Of a stretch of DNA of 64,000 nucleotides, positions 62,495 to 64,000 are shown piece after piece; positions within the stretch are counted from its first letter, which is position 1; each line of letters opens with the position of its first letter. Origin of the DNA: Oleisolibacter albus. Its GTDB lineage: Bacteria > Pseudomonadota > Alphaproteobacteria > Azospirillales > Azospirillaceae. The notes below the pieces were generated by a model, which was not told where the DNA came from, ran no database searches, and was given only the letters and a program-made list of their open reading frames with translations. The stretch covers positions 1-64,000 of the forward strand of contig NZ_QGNJ01000003.1 of assembly GCF_003336875.1 (NCBI RefSeq), given 5' to 3'. A program made the translations under genes and the position numbers.

Positions 62495-63613
62495 ATGTCC
62501 GATCGGAAAAGCATCGCGCGCTATCGCAGCAATCTCCAGGGTGAGGTGGACGGGGCCGCGCTCTATCGGGCGCTGGCGGCTGCCGAAGGCGATCCCCGGC
62601 TGGCGGACGTCTTCAACCGGCTGGCCGCGGTGGAGGAAGCACATGCCGATTTCTGGCGGCGGCGGCTGGCCGCGGCCGGGGCGGCGGTGACGCTGCGCCC
62701 GTCGCCACGGGTCCGCATCCTGGCCTGGCTGGCCCGGCGCTTCGGCACGGCCTTCGTGCTGCCGGCGATCACGGCGACGGAGGTGCAGAGCAGCGCCGTC
62801 TATGATGACCAGCCCGAGGCGCGCACGGCCGGCATGGCCGAGGACGAACGCTCCCATGCCCGGCTGATGCAGGCAGCGGCCGGGCGTGACGGGCTGGCCG
62901 GTCCGACCCTGGCCATGCTGGAGGGCCGGCACCGCGGCGGTGGCGGCAATGCCCTGCGCGCCGCCGTGCTGGGCGCCAATGACGGGCTGGTGTCGAACCT
63001 CAGCCTAGTCATGGGCATGGCCGGGCTGGCCGCCGACGAGCGCACGGTGCTGCTGGCCGGACTTGCCGGTCTGGTCGCCGGGGCCGGCTCCATGGCCATG
63101 GGCGAGTGGCTCTCGGTCACCAGCGCCCGCGAGCTGTACCAGAGCCAGATTGCCACTGAGGCGGCGGAGCTGAAGGCCGTGCCGGAAGAGGAGAAGCAGG
63201 AGCTGGTGCTGATCTATCAGGCCAAGGGGCTGGGCGAGGCCCAGGCCCGGGCCCTGGCCGACCGGCTGATGGCCGATGAGAAGACGGCGCTGGACACGCT
63301 GGCGCGCGAGGAGCTGGGCGTGGACCCGGATGAGCTGGGCGGGTCGGCCGGTGCGGCGGCGCTGTCGTCGTTCCTGCTGTTCGCCCTGGGCGCCATCTTC
63401 CCCGTCGCCCCCTACATGCTGTTGCAGGGGCAGGCGGCCTTCATCGGAGCGCTGGCCAGCAGCGGGCTGGCGCTGGTGCTGGTCGGGGCCGGCACCAGCC
63501 TGTTCACCGGCCGGCCGGTGACTCTGTCGGCCCTGCGCCAGCTGCTGATCGGCTTGGCTGCCGCCGGCCTGACCTATGGGCTGGGCCGCGCCGCCGGGGT
63601 GCTGGTGGGGTGA
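62495..63613 (+). CDS. mbfA: Ferritin-like/VIT1 fusion, MbfA-type iron exporter
   Basis: 372 residues. The N-terminal ~155 residues form a ferritin-like (erythrin) four-helix domain with metal-ligand Glu/His pairs in YRSNLQGEVDGAALYRALAA, VEEAHADFWRRRL and AGMAEDERSHARLMQAA. The C-terminal part is a VIT1/CCC1 membrane domain starting at ALRAAVLGANDGLVSNLSLV and including AGAGSMAMGEWLSVTSAREL, then four more helices. MbfA proteins export iron (or Mn) and protect against iron and peroxide stress; they are Irr-regulated in rhizobia. No Irr box is visible in the short 63-bp upstream gap, so it may be co-transcribed with the lipid genes. GGAAGGGGAAG precedes the ATG. Confidence 0.88.
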   Translation: MSDRKSIARYRSNLQGEVDGAALYRALAAAEGDPRLADVFNRLAAVEEAHADFWRRRLAAAGAAVTLRPSPRVRILAWLARRFGTAFVLPAITATEVQSSAVYDDQPEARTAGMAEDERSHARLMQAAAGRDGLAGPTLAMLEGRHRGGGGNALRAAVLGANDGLVSNLSLVMGMAGLAADERTVLLAGLAGLVAGAGSMAMGEWLSVTSARELYQSQIATEAAELKAVPEEEKQELVLIYQAKGLGEAQARALADRLMADEKTALDTLAREELGVDPDELGGSAGAAALSSFLLFALGAIFPVAPYMLLQGQAAFIGALASSGLALVLVGAGTSLFTGRPVTLSALRQLLIGLAAAGLTYGLGRAAGVLVG

Positions 63614-63649
63614 GGCAGGCGGCCGGGAGACATCATCGATCGCGCGCGC

Positions 63650-64000
63650 TCACCGTCCCAGCGCGGCCACGGCCTGTCGTGGATTGTCGGTGAAGATCCC
63701 GTCCACGCCCAGACCGCGCAGCGCCCTGATTTCGCCGGCCAGATCACCGGCCAGGGCGGGGAAGCGCGGGTCCGCGGCATCGCCGCGGCGCAGGGGCACC
63801 GGCAGAAAGTAGTTTTCGACGCGCAGGGTCCAGACATGCACCCGCAGCCCGGCCTTGTGCGCCCGCGCCACCAGATCGGTGGGCGTGCTCCAGTGATTGT
63901 CATCGTCGCGCGGCAACAACAGTCCCTTTTCGGCGCCCAGCCCGTCGGCATAGCTGGCGATCTCCGCCAGCCCGGCATCGGTCAGCAGGTCGGGGCTGCC
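63650..64000 (-). CDS. glpQ: Glycerophosphodiester phosphodiesterase, C-terminal part
   Basis: The minus strand from the window edge reads GSPDLLTDAGLAEIASYADG and continues in frame through LLPRDDDNHWSTPTDLVARA, a Gly-Leu-Arg-Val-His segment, RVENYFLPVPLRRGDAADP and LGVDGIFTDNPRQAVAALGR to TGA at 63650. These are the last blades of the GlpQ TIM barrel, with FTDNP a conserved end motif. The full enzyme cleaves glycerophosphodiesters to glycerol-3-phosphate. About 117 residues are visible; the catalytic N-terminal half with its metal and His residues lies outside the window, so periplasmic export cannot be judged. It is convergent with mbfA, 36 bp apart. Confidence 0.85.
   Translation of the reverse strand, partial: GSPDLLTDAGLAEIASYADGLGAEKGLLLPRDDDNHWSTPTDLVARAHKAGLRVHVWTLRVENYFLPVPLRRGDAADPRFPALAGDLAGEIRALRGLGVDGIFTDNPRQAVAALGR

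Overview
This is a 64 kb, very GC-rich window with dense, short-spaced genes on both strands. I saw no rRNA, tRNA or CRISPR array. The gene content points to a free-living alphaproteobacterium, most plausibly Rhodospirillales/Azospirillaceae-like: TonB-dependent receptors, a Tat-exported PhoD, an HWE-family kinase, an MprF/AcvB-VirJ pair, an MbfA-type ferritin-VIT protein, an HD-GYP regulator and many membrane sensor kinases. The ParA carries an N-terminal HTH and is followed by ParB, a plasmid/chromid arrangement, so the window may lie on a secondary replicon. The taxonomic placement is inference from gene content only.

Layout. 1-720: edge of an IS256-family element inserted into an IS630-family transposase gene. 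969-2626: an MDR-family oxidoreductase divergent from its TetR regulator, with two identical 15-bp operator-like repeats between them. 2807-14142: the most distinctive region, two NHLM-type peptide export operons facing tail to tail. The plus-strand operon is complete (HlyD adaptor, C39-peptidase ABC exporter, large second ABC exporter, cyclic-nucleotide-binding protein). The minus-strand operon has a 70-residue remnant-like HlyD N terminus, a second C39-peptidase ABC protein and a second ABC protein whose ATP-binding motifs are degenerate in a complementary way. 14325-18796: TonB-dependent receptor and PhoD phosphatase. 19078-25271: class V aminotransferase, hybrid kinase and a PepSY membrane operon with a Fur-like site. 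25548-28567: split PAS/chemoreceptor pair and a degenerate signalling protein. 28665-35576: sugar dehydrogenase lipoprotein, RNase J, SemiSWEET, LuxR regulator, an H1-like small protein and a sensor kinase. 35545-40266: TonB divergent from a receptor plus di-haem cytochrome operon. 40553-44530: Pho box and pstSCAB. 44574-46462: parAB. 46783-53535: LysE exporter, HWE kinase, Bcr/CflA-type MFS pump, tandem TetR regulator, a Nif11-like peptide precursor and an AraC regulator. 53691-58222: giant hybrid kinase divergent from an HD-GYP response regulator. 58332-64000: MprF, AcvB/VirJ, MbfA and the end of a GlpQ-type phosphodiesterase.

How the parts may work together. The Nif11-like precursor at 52231 has the leader architecture expected for substrates of NHLM exporters, and two such exporters sit about 40 kb away. 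No modification enzyme lies beside either, so the product, if any, is either a leader-cleaved peptide or is modified by enzymes outside the window. Several genes concern phosphorus: PhoD with its receptor, Pst transport behind a Pho box, GlpQ, and the aminoacyl-phosphatidylglycerol genes. Iron or metal handling is represented by TonB, two receptors, PepSY and MbfA.
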